Shown here: one piece after another, positions 1-6,143 of the stretch
Layout: every line of letters starts with the position of its first letter
How positions within the stretch are numbered: the stretch's first letter is position 1
Source of the DNA: Candidatus Omnitrophica bacterium 4484_49
Lineage (GTDB): Bacteria; Omnitrophota; Gorgyraeia; Kaelpiales; Kaelpiaceae
Reading direction: 5' to 3'
DNA length: 6,711 nucleotides
NCBI GenBank assembly: GCA_002085265.1
Contig: NATI01000064.1
Coordinates: 1-6,711, forward strand
Made by a program: the position numbers and the translations under genes
The notes under the pieces: model-generated
Seen by the model: the letters and a program-made list of their open reading frames with translations, nothing else
Databases searched by the model: none
What the model was told of the DNA's origin: nothing

Positions 1-17
1 GTATCCTACCTGCTGAT

Positions 18-2648
18 TCACTCCCATTCAATTGTAGCCGGAGGTTTAGAACTTATGTCATATACTACCCGGTTTATTCCCCTCACCTCATTTATAATTC
101 TATTAGCAATTTTACCCAACAGAGAATAAGGAAGCTTTACCCAATCTGCAGTCATCCCATCCAGACTGTGAACAACTCTTACAGCCAGAACATTCTCATA
201 GGTCCGTTCATCTCCCATAACTCCCACACTTTTTACCGGAAGCAGAACTCCAAAAGCCTGCCATACTCGTGGATAGAACCCCTCTCTTTTTATCTCTTCA
301 ATTATAATAGCATCTGCTTCTCTTAAAATATCAAGACGTGATCTGGTGACCTCTCCAATTATCCTCACTGCAAGTCCCGGTCCAGGAAACGGATGGCGAT
401 ACACAATCTCATCCGGGAGTCCCAGAATATGTCCTATCTTTCGCACCTCATCCTTAAACAGAAACCGCAAGGGCTCGATTAACTTTAACTTCATCCTCTC
501 TGGTAAACCTCCTACATTGTGATGGGTTTTAATTTTGGCGGATGGACCTCCAAAGACTGACCGGGATTCAATGACATCGGGATAAAGCGTTCCCTGAGCA
601 AGATATTTTATATTTCCGATCTTTCTGGCTGTGGCTTCGAACACCCTTATAAACTCCTCTCCGATTATTTTCCGCTTTTGCTCGGGGTCAAGTACTCCCC
701 TGAGTTTTTTGAGAAATCTATTTTCGGCATCTACATAATGAAGGTTTATCCTGAAATTCTTTTGGAATACCTCCCGAACCTTCTCAGGCTCCCCTTTACG
801 TAACAAGCCGTTATTTACGAAAACACAGTGGAGTTTATTACCTATAGCCTTCTGAAGGAGAACTGCAGTAACTGAAGAATCAACTCCTCCGGAAAGACCA
901 ACAACGACCTTATCATTCCTGACCCGGGCACGAATTTCATTTATTGTAGCATCAATAAAAGAACTTAATCTCCATTCTCCCTTTGCCTTACATATTCTTA
1001 CAAGAAAATTGTGCAGAATCTTCTTCCCATAGCGGGTATGGACAACTTCGGGGTGAAATTGCACCCCGTAAAAGTTCCTTTTAAAATTCGCTATGGCTGC
1101 ATTCTTGGAATTTAAAGTATGGGCAAGTTTCACAAATCCCGAAGGGAGCTTCGTAACCTGATCCCCGTGACTCATCCAGCAGATGAATCTTTCTTTATTT
1201 ATCCCATAAAATAAATCATTTTCTCTATCCACATAAAGTTCAACTCTACCATACTCTCTCCTCCTGGCCTCTTCAATCTTGCCCCCCAAGACTCTGGCCA
1301 TGACCTGCATTCCGTAACATATCCCCAGAACAGGAATTCCAAGTTCAAATATCCTTTTATCCGGAAGGGGAACATTTTCACCTCTTACACTGGCAGGACC
1401 TCCGGAAAGAACTATCCCCACAGGAGCCATATCCACCAATTTAGAAATAGGAAGATTATAAGGCACAATTTCAGAAAAGACACGATTTTCTCTTATTTTT
1501 CGGGCAATTAACTGGGTATATTGAGACCCGAAATCAAGAATTATTACTTGGGCAATTATAATTCCAACATTATGCATCTCCTTTATATTTTTAACCCCCA
1601 GACTCCCCATAGCTGTTTGAAGTGCTCCCACCAGATTCTGAGAACCGTCGTCGACTCTGGCAGGTCCGAAAAGAATCTCTTCCAGCGTACCTGTAGTTCC
1701 CACATAAATTCTTGTACCCCGGGGCAGATTATAATGAGGGGTAGCCATCCCCCAGTGATATCCTCTACCAGGTGCCTCTTTTGCTCTCGCCAATGCCGAC
1801 CCAATCATTACTGCATCAGCACCACTGGCAATTGCTTTACAGATATCCCCTCCAGTCCTCATCCCACCATCGGTTATCACCGGGACATATCTCCCGGTTT
1901 TTTTATGGTAATCGTCCCGGGCCTGAGCCACATCCGCAGTAGCAGTCACCTGAGGAACACCAATTCCCAGAACGCCTCTTGTGGTACATGCTGCTCCGGG
2001 CCCAATACCCACGAGGATAGCATCTGCTCCTGCCTTCATCAAATCCAGAGCAACATCATAAGTAACACAGTTACCAACTATTACTGGAATCCTCATTTCC
2101 TTACAGAACTTCTCGTAATTTAGAACAGGATATTCAGATGAGATATGACCCTTGGTAGCCACTGTTGATTGCACTACAAATATGTCACAACCTGCATCCT
2201 GAGCAATCTTCCCAAATCTCTCTGCTCGCTGAGGAATTGCAGATACCACACAGGGAACATTTGCTTCTTTAATTTCTCTGATTCTTTTGATAATCAGGTC
2301 TTCTTTTATTGGTTCCTGGTAAATCTCCTGGACGAGTTTCGTCGCTTCATCAGGATCTGCCTGGGCAATTTTTTCCAGAACCTCATCAGGATTTTCGTAT
2401 CTCGTCTGAACTCCTTCCAGATTTAATACGGCAAACCCTCCTAACCTGCCCATCGTAATAGCAAATCTTACATCCACAACTCCATCCATAGCAGCAGCAA
2501 TAATAGGAATTTTATACTTTTTACCTGCAAGCTCCCAGCTGACATCCACTTCATTAGGGTTAATTGTAATCCTCCCTGGCACCAGGGCTATTTCGTCAAA
2601 TCCGTAAGCCCGACGAGCTTTTCTTTTCCCTCCAATAATAACTTCCAT
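18..2648 (-). CDS. Fused GuaB3-type IMP dehydrogenase / glutamine-hydrolysing GMP synthase
   Basis: A single 876-codon frame (ATG, TGA) should carry out two consecutive cytosolic steps of guanine nucleotide synthesis: IMP to XMP with NAD, then XMP to GMP with glutamine and ATP. Residues 1-366 are an IMPDH/GMPR barrel of GuaB3 type, shown by the start KARRAYGFDEIALVPG, the catalytic-cysteine loop GIGPGAACTTR (Cys221) and the GRGYHWGMATP segment. The CBS pair usually inserted in IMPDH is absent. Residues 367-876 are GMP synthase: class I amidotransferase with Cys444 in GICYGMQ and His532/Glu534 in QFHPE, ATP-pyrophosphatase loop SGGVDSS (586-592), and the dimerisation domain with RHPFPGPGLAVR and the C-terminal KPPATIEWE. 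Both halves are near full length for their families. AGGAGG lies 6 bases before the ATG. The gene is last visible in the glnS-pilin-gua series. The GuaB3 half could instead have another IMP/GMP-related activity, but its fusion to GMP synthase favours IMP dehydrogenase. Confidence 0.95.
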   Translation of the reverse strand: MEVIIGGKRKARRAYGFDEIALVPGRITINPNEVDVSWELAGKKYKIPIIAAAMDGVVDVRFAITMGRLGGFAVLNLEGVQTRYENPDEVLEKIAQADPDEATKLVQEIYQEPIKEDLIIKRIREIKEANVPCVVSAIPQRAERFGKIAQDAGCDIFVVQSTVATKGHISSEYPVLNYEKFCKEMRIPVIVGNCVTYDVALDLMKAGADAILVGIGPGAACTTRGVLGIGVPQVTATADVAQARDDYHKKTGRYVPVITDGGMRTGGDICKAIASGADAVMIGSALARAKEAPGRGYHWGMATPHYNLPRGTRIYVGTTGTLEEILFGPARVDDGSQNLVGALQTAMGSLGVKNIKEMHNVGIIIAQVIILDFGSQYTQLIARKIRENRVFSEIVPYNLPISKLVDMAPVGIVLSGGPASVRGENVPLPDKRIFELGIPVLGICYGMQVMARVLGGKIEEARRREYGRVELYVDRENDLFYGINKERFICWMSHGDQVTKLPSGFVKLAHTLNSKNAAIANFKRNFYGVQFHPEVVHTRYGKKILHNFLVRICKAKGEWRLSSFIDATINEIRARVRNDKVVVGLSGGVDSSVTAVLLQKAIGNKLHCVFVNNGLLRKGEPEKVREVFQKNFRINLHYVDAENRFLKKLRGVLDPEQKRKIIGEEFIRVFEATARKIGNIKYLAQGTLYPDVIESRSVFGGPSAKIKTHHNVGGLPERMKLKLIEPLRFLFKDEVRKIGHILGLPDEIVYRHPFPGPGLAVRIIGEVTRSRLDILREADAIIIEEIKREGFYPRVWQAFGVLLPVKSVGVMGDERTYENVLAVRVVHSLDGMTADWVKLPYSLLGKIANRIINEVRGINRVVYDISSKPPATIEWE
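1540..1580 (-). other. Domain junction of the GuaB3-GuaA fusion
   Basis: The GuaB3 homology runs through the KEM motif (356-358) to about Ala366, and the GMP synthase homology begins at once with VIILDFGSQYTQL (368-380). No linker and no stop separate them. The only in-frame ATG/GTG/TTG near the join is the ATG of the KEM motif. An AAGGAG directly abuts that ATG with no spacing, so it is a poor ribosome binding site. Separate translation of GMP synthase from here therefore looks unlikely, although weak internal initiation cannot be excluded. Confidence 0.75.
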
Positions 2649-2654
2649 CTCGTC

Positions 2655-2660
2655 CCTCCT
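2655..2660 (-). promoter_or_regulatory. Shine-Dalgarno site of the gua fusion gene
   Basis: The minus strand reads AGGAGG followed by 6 bases (GACGAG) and then ATG at 2648. This is a consensus ribosome binding site at good spacing. It fixes the start of the fusion protein and suggests strong translation independent of the pilin-like gene upstream. Confidence 0.85.
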
Positions 2661-2696
2661 GTGGTAATTGAATGGTTTTCACTCAGGACAAACAAA

Positions 2697-3137
2697 TTAC
2701 CAAGAAAGAGTATCTCCAGCCTTGCCGGAGAGGGTGGTGCTCATAGGATAAACCTCGTGAGCAAACTGCTCTCCGCCTTTAGCCTCATAGGCACCGTAAA
2801 TCCAGCCCTCACCGCCTGGTTTCCTCATAGAACTAAACTCATTTTCGTTATGGGCATTGAAAACTTTATCCGAACCTCTGATAGAAGAGAGATACTCCTT
2901 GGGTATTTTTTCCAGATATTTGGGAACCACTGCATTTAAATCCCGGGGCCATCTGTGGTAATCCTTGTAATAGGCAAGAACCGCTGCCCGAATCTGGTAG
3001 AGATTTGTCTTTGTGGTTGTATCCCTCAATTCATATATGCTCTTCTGCAACCCAGGACTTATGAGATAAATGAAACCTAAAATAACAGTGAAAAGCATTA
3101 ACAATTTGACCAGAAGCCAACCCTTCTTACTTTCCAT
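2697..3137 (-). CDS. Pseudopilin-like small protein with N-terminal membrane helix
   Basis: This is a 146-residue protein if translation starts at the ATG at 3137. A TTG at 3152 would add five residues and has an AGGG 4 bases upstream, whereas the ATG has no clear ribosome binding site, so the start is uncertain. The N-terminus resembles a type IV prepilin or type II secretion pseudopilin: ESKKG (2-6), a possible prepilin-peptidase cut after Gly6, then a hydrophobic helix WLLVKLLMLFTVILGFIYLI (7-26). A GspG-like segment follows, with NLYQIRAAVLAYYKDYHRWP (45-64) and then PKYLEKIPKEY (72-82), and an aromatic C-terminus. Position +5 after the cut is Lys11 instead of the usual glutamate, and +1 is Trp instead of Phe. 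It lies alone between glnS and the gua fusion, without secretion or pilus genes. Inference: a membrane-anchored pilin-fold protein of unknown role, perhaps a minor or diverged pseudopilin. Confidence 0.75.
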   Translation of the reverse strand: MESKKGWLLVKLLMLFTVILGFIYLISPGLQKSIYELRDTTTKTNLYQIRAAVLAYYKDYHRWPRDLNAVVPKYLEKIPKEYLSSIRGSDKVFNAHNENEFSSMRKPGGEGWIYGAYEAKGGEQFAHEVYPMSTTLSGKAGDTLSW

Positions 3138-3173
3138 ATATATAATATACAATTAACCCTGTGAGTCCGCAAG

Positions 3174-4868
3174 TTATTTTTGTGACTCTTTTTCTATCCT
3201 GGTCTTTATTTTTGCCCAGCTATCTTTAAGGGTCACAATTCTATTGAATATCAATTTCCCAGCACTGCTGTCCTTATCCACACAGAAATATCCCAGACGC
3301 TCGAACTGAAATCTTTCCCCAGGAGATACCGAGTTCAAACCCGGCTCCAGTTTACACTCCTTAAGTACAATCAGAGAATGAGGATTAAGATAGTTCTTAA
3401 AATCTTCCCCTTCTTCTAAATTTGAAAGGTCCTCTTTGGTAAATAGATAATCATAAAGCCTGACCTCAGCGTTAACAGCATGAGGAACCGAAACCCAGTG
3501 CAATGTCGCCTTAACCTTTCTACCGTCAGGGGCATATCCTCCCTTGGTCTGGGGGTCATAAGTACATAAAATCTCCTCAATTTCCCCTGTCTGAGGATTC
3601 TTTTTAACCTCCACACATTTAATAAAATAAGCGTAACGGAGCCGAACCTCACGGCCAGGTGCTAACCGGTAGAATTTGGGGGGAGGAATCTCTTCAAAAT
3701 CTTCTCTTTCTATATACAGTTCTCTGGAAAACGGCACTTTCCTTGTTCCCATCGTGGGATCTTCAGGATTATTTACTGCCTCCAGATATTCCACTTTATC
3801 CTCAGGATAATTAACGATGACCACCTTCAAAGGCCTGAGGACAGCCATTACCCTTAAGGCATTCTTATTCAAATCCTCCCGCAGGCATTCTTCCAGCAAT
3901 CTGATATCCACAAGGCTGTTGATGCGCGATACGCCTATTTTAAAACAGAAATTCCGAATTGCCTCCGGGGTATATCCCCGCCGTCTGAGTCCACAAATTG
4001 TAGGCATCCGGGGATCATCCCAACCATTTACATATCCCTGTTCCACAAGTTCCCTCAATTTCCTTTTACTGAGGACAGTATAGGAGAGATTGAGAGGAGC
4101 AAATTCAATCTGCTGGGGATGATAAATCTCCAGCTCATCCAGAACCCAGTCATAAATTGGTCTATGAACCTCAAATTCCAGGGTACATATAGAATGGGTT
4201 ATACCCTCTATGGAATCACATATACAGTGGGCGAAGTCATATGTAGGATAGATACACCACTTATCCCCAGTTCTATAGTGAGAGACCTTTTTTATGCGAT
4301 AAAGCACGGGATCTCTCATCAACAAATTGGGGTGAGCCATATCGATCTTTGCCCGCAACACATATTTTCCATCCTCAAACTCACCCTCTTTCATTCTGTG
4401 AAATAAATCAAGATTTTCAGAAATCTCCCTTCTCCTGCAGACGCACTCCTTTCCAGGTTCGGTGAGTGTCCCCCGTAGTTCCTTCACCTGTTCTGGAGAA
4501 CATCCACATACATAGGCTTTCCCCTTCTGGATCAATTTGACTGCATATTCATATAACTGCTCATAATAATCGGAAGCAAAATATAATCTATCTTGCCAGT
4601 CATAACCCAACCAGCGTACATCCTCTATAATCGCCTTCACGAACTCCTCGCTTTCCTTACTGGGGTCAGTATCATCCATTCTGAGATTGCAGAGGCCATT
4701 ATATTTGTGGGCGATGGTGAAATTCAGCCATATTGACTTGGCATGACCGATGTGAAGATATCCATTGGGTTCCGGTGGGAAACGGGTATGGACTCTACCA
4801 CCATATTTATTGGTGGCAATATCTTTATCTATTATTTCGGTTATAAAATTAGAAAATTCCTCCTTCAT
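3174..4868 (-). CDS. glnS: Glutaminyl-tRNA synthetase
   Basis: This 564-residue class I synthetase attaches glutamine to tRNA-Gln in the cytosol. It is collinear with the E. coli enzyme. The catalytic domain has RFPPEPNGYLHIGHAKS with HIGH at 39-42, NLRMDDTDP (61-69), RDPVLYRIK (185-193) and the KMSKS-equivalent VLSKR (265-269). The C-terminal beta-barrels that read the anticodon follow from about residue 340, including MGTRKVPFSRELYI and the late HWVSVPHAV. The frame could open six codons earlier at a TTG (4886), but that codon lies inside the promoter -10 box, and the E. coli alignment begins near MKEEFSNFI, so I take the ATG at 4868. An oddity is four cysteines arranged CxC-x18-CxC (121-144) where E. 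coli GlnRS has none. The gene is followed after 36 bases by the pilin-like gene and then the gua fusion. Confidence 0.96.
   Translation of the reverse strand: MKEEFSNFITEIIDKDIATNKYGGRVHTRFPPEPNGYLHIGHAKSIWLNFTIAHKYNGLCNLRMDDTDPSKESEEFVKAIIEDVRWLGYDWQDRLYFASDYYEQLYEYAVKLIQKGKAYVCGCSPEQVKELRGTLTEPGKECVCRRREISENLDLFHRMKEGEFEDGKYVLRAKIDMAHPNLLMRDPVLYRIKKVSHYRTGDKWCIYPTYDFAHCICDSIEGITHSICTLEFEVHRPIYDWVLDELEIYHPQQIEFAPLNLSYTVLSKRKLRELVEQGYVNGWDDPRMPTICGLRRRGYTPEAIRNFCFKIGVSRINSLVDIRLLEECLREDLNKNALRVMAVLRPLKVVIVNYPEDKVEYLEAVNNPEDPTMGTRKVPFSRELYIEREDFEEIPPPKFYRLAPGREVRLRYAYFIKCVEVKKNPQTGEIEEILCTYDPQTKGGYAPDGRKVKATLHWVSVPHAVNAEVRLYDYLFTKEDLSNLEEGEDFKNYLNPHSLIVLKECKLEPGLNSVSPGERFQFERLGYFCVDKDSSAGKLIFNRIVTLKDSWAKIKTRIEKESQK
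4437..4508 (-). other. Candidate zinc-binding site within GlnRS
   Basis: Residues 121-144 of GlnRS contain Cys121-x-Cys123, 18 residues, then Cys142-x-Cys144, in the stretch AYVCGCSPEQ ... GKECVCRRR. Bacterial GluRS often holds a zinc ion at the equivalent place with a CxC...YxC/H pattern, also just after an AY motif. E. coli GlnRS has VDELTPEQ and NSPYRDR there, with no ligands. Zinc binding is an inference from spacing and position. Confidence 0.55.
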
Positions 4869-4885
4869 CACAAATATGTTAACCA

Positions 4886-4913
4886 ATTATACACTACAGG
4901 GAAAAAATATCAA
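4886..4913 (-). promoter_or_regulatory. Sigma70-type promoter of glnS (operon)
   Basis: On the minus strand TTGATA (4913-4908, 5 of 6 to the -35 consensus) is followed by 16 bases and TATAAT (4891-4886, perfect -10). Just upstream is an A/T-only stretch (TTTTTTAAAAAATAT, 4927-4913) resembling an UP element. Transcription would begin near 4879, leaving only about 11 untranslated bases before the ATG at 4868. The likely transcript covers glnS, the pilin-like gene and the gua fusion. Confidence 0.7.
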
Positions 4914-4921
4914 TATTTTTT
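4902..4921. repeat. A/T-only perfect inverted repeat overlapping the glnS -35 box
   Basis: AAAAAATAT and ATATTTTTT form a perfect 9-bp palindrome around a CA centre, and TTTTTTAAAAAA (4916-4927) overlaps it. It lies between the HAD gene stop (4951-4949) and glnS. With no G-C pairs it would be a weak hairpin. A DNA-level role such as curvature, UP element or operator is more plausible than strong termination of the HAD gene transcript. Confidence 0.5.
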
Positions 4922-4948
4922 AAAAAACAGATATCACTATAGGAATAA

Positions 4949-5644
4949 TTATGGAGAATGATGATAGAGTTCTGAAGAGTTGTATTCCAGTATCTGGGCG
5001 AGAACTTCATAAATGGATTTCAAATCTGTCACCACCCAGGGAGTATTCTGAAGTAATTCCCCAACTCGGACTTTAAAATCCCCATCTTCTTCCCGCCATC
5101 CCACAACTCCTATCCCGAAGATATTCTTTTCTCCGGTTTGATAGCCCAACCTCCATAGAATTTGAGCACTGTCATCAAAATGAATTATGCTATCACTTTC
5201 TATCCCTTTTTCTTCAGCCAGCTTTTCTAACACTGTCCTTTTTGGTAATATGGACATTGTTTCCAGCGACTGCCTGATTTCAAAATAATCCTCCCAACCC
5301 AAATCCTTTAAACGGGCACCTATCGTCTCAGGATTACCTTCGGAGATAATCACAAGTTGGATACCGCGATTTTTAAATTCTGCAAATACATCTTGTAATA
5401 ATTTACGGAATTCCTCCTTATTTATAAATATTAAGTCCAGAACTCCACCCCAATCAAAAGAAATCATCTTCACTCTGGAAGATATTTCTCTAAGCTCCTC
5501 TTCTGTAATGGAATATCCCTGTTGGACAAGCATATGAAATCTGTTCTCTTCTTTACCAGTTTTTACACGCCGAAATGTATCAAAAGAAGAATAAAAAGTT
5601 AAACTACTCCACAGGATTGGAATCACCCCAATAAATTTAATCAT
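4949..5644 (-). CDS. Capless HAD-like hydrolase with N-terminal hydrophobic extension
   Basis: This 231-residue protein shows the haloacid dehalogenase core. Motif I is FDWGGVL (63-69, nucleophile Asp64), motif II is VIISEGN (Ser101), motif III probably uses Lys135 in LPKRTVLEKL, and motif IV is HFDDS (Asp157/Asp158). Only about 35 residues separate motifs I and II, too few for a large cap, so it is a minimal phosphatase-like member; substrate unknown. The residue two after the nucleophile is Gly66 instead of Asp, as in the FDxGN/FDxGG branch that includes active YihX-type phosphatases. About 60 residues precede the core, beginning with a weakly hydrophobic stretch (FIGVIPILWSSLTFY, 4-18) that could be a membrane anchor or mis-called leader. 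The ATG at 5644 has AGGA 6 bases upstream; ATGs at codons 38 and 60 are alternatives. Its stop is 80 bases before the glnS ATG, and glnS has its own promoter, so co-transcription is uncertain. Confidence 0.8.
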   Translation of the reverse strand: MIKFIGVIPILWSSLTFYSSFDTFRRVKTGKEENRFHMLVQQGYSITEEELREISSRVKMISFDWGGVLDLIFINKEEFRKLLQDVFAEFKNRGIQLVIISEGNPETIGARLKDLGWEDYFEIRQSLETMSILPKRTVLEKLAEEKGIESDSIIHFDDSAQILWRLGYQTGEKNIFGIGVVGWREEDGDFKVRVGELLQNTPWVVTDLKSIYEVLAQILEYNSSELYHHSP

Positions 5645-5669
5645 CGATTATCCTAACCCTCCGCAATAA

Positions 5670-5698
5670 ATTTTATCACAAAAACTACTGATAAACAA
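5670..5698 (-). promoter_or_regulatory. Candidate promoter of the HAD gene
   Basis: The minus strand reads TTGTTT (5698-5693), 17 bases, then TAAAAT (5675-5670, 5 of 6 to the -10 consensus). This is 25 bases before the ATG at 5644, with room for GGAGGG (5662-5657) and AGGA (5654-5651) in the leader. The -35 match is poor (3 of 6) and the region is AT-rich, so chance is possible. Confidence 0.35.
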
Positions 5699-5728
5699 TT
5701 TATTCCAAAATCTAAATAATGTAAACTA

Positions 5729-6120
5729 TTTTTCCCAAATTTCAGTTGCAGAGATGAAGGAATGTTAACCAGAATAAGGGAAAATTAATAAAGAAAAGAG
5801 GTGAGCAATTTTGCGAAAAATTACTGACATTATCTGGTGTATCCAGTGCCCCTAAGGAATTTAAAACCACAAGGAGGACCGCATACAAATGACTAAATCG
5901 TTATAACCAGTATGGCCTGGAAGGCTTAAAGACAGAAAAAGAATACCCAAAAATATCCCTCATAAAATGCCCCAGTCACACTAAGATGTGACAAAACCGT
6001 CGACGACAATTTTGTAACATTTAGGCGTTAAGGAGGTATTGGAATGGTTAATAAATGAAATGAGCAAACCTGAAAGAAATGTTTACCATGTGCCTTTACC
6101 ACACAATTTTTTCCCAAATT
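5729..6120. repeat. 13-bp direct repeat pair bracketing the transposase remnant
   Basis: TTTTTCCCAAATT occurs at 5729-5741 and again at 6108-6120, each followed within two bases by AGTTnCA. The copies stand 379 bases apart and bracket the recognisable transposase remnant. They could be the ends of an element or a duplicated target, but the A/T-rich composition makes a chance match possible, and the second copy overlaps the proposed C-terminal remnant. Confidence 0.35.
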
Positions 6121-6122
6121 AG
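5758..6122 (+). pseudogene. Decayed transposase remnant (helix-turn-helix region, IS481-like)
   Basis: Reading 5800-5925 in one frame gives a transposase-type helix-turn-helix ending RRTAYK*LNRYNQYGLEGL. The stop is TGA at 5890-5892 where related proteins have Trp (TGG). One base later in phase, from 5925, the frame continues as KDRKRIPKNIPHKMP, matching the usual 'GLKDRSRRPKNSP.KTP' continuation of IS481-like and similar DDE transposases. So one nonsense change and one single-base loss are visible. Further stops follow at 5982 and 6015. The last stretch, 6018-6122, reads LGVKEVLEWLINEMSKPER and might be a C-terminal remnant (compare the 'LGY.TPLE(F/W)L' ends of such transposases), but this is weak. 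The DDE catalytic core is missing, so the element is internally deleted and dead. The family call rests on remembered motif patterns; the outer limits are approximate. It lies in AT-rich DNA between the HAD gene and two unrecognised genes. Confidence 0.6.
5975..5992. repeat. Small hairpin in the transposase remnant
   Basis: GTCACA and TGTGAC form a perfect 6-bp stem around the 6-base loop CTAAGA. It lies right after the last recognisable transposase codons. There is no T-run after it on either strand, so it does not look like a terminator. It might mark a deletion joint or an operator, or be chance. Confidence 0.4.
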
Positions 6123-6143
6123 TTACAAGCTTTAAATAGTTTT

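Noticed and set aside
1556..1577. A separate guaA start at the KEM methionine (codon 358)
   Set aside because: The AAGGAG touches the ATG with no spacing, and the KEM motif is itself part of the conserved GuaB3 C-terminus, so it is not a credible independent start.
1521..2123. A 200-codon open frame on the plus strand inside the gua fusion gene
   Set aside because: It lies antisense to well-conserved GuaB3 and GMP synthase domains, is rich in Cys, Ser and His with no domain-like pattern, and is best explained as a shadow of the real gene. The same applies to the other frames inside glnS and the gua gene.
2649..2696. Purine riboswitch or attenuator before the gua gene
   Set aside because: The 48-base gap is too short for a known purine riboswitch and shows no strong stem followed by a T-run.
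2661..2939. A 92-codon plus-strand frame over the pilin-like gene
   Set aside because: The opposite strand encodes a recognisable pilin-like protein. The plus frame has no motif and no partner gene.
4902..4921. Rho-independent terminator for the HAD gene
   Set aside because: The stem is A/T only with a 2-base centre, so it would be unstable as RNA. A DNA-level role in the glnS promoter is more plausible.
4876..5771. Direct repeat ATGTTAACCA at 4876-4885 and 5762-5771
   Set aside because: A 10-base match is expected by chance in a window of this size. One copy is in the glnS leader and the other in the decayed region, with no shared flanks.
6045..6059. A small plus-strand gene after the AAGGAGG at 6030-6036
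   Set aside because: The ATG opens only four codons before TGA. Likewise the ATG at 5889 after the AAGGAGG at 5871-5877 gives only five codons.
5723..6142. Terminal inverted repeat AAACTATTT (5723-5731) / AAATAGTTT (6134-6142)
   Set aside because: Nine matching A/T-rich bases without extension are expected by chance here, and they do not line up with the direct repeat ends.
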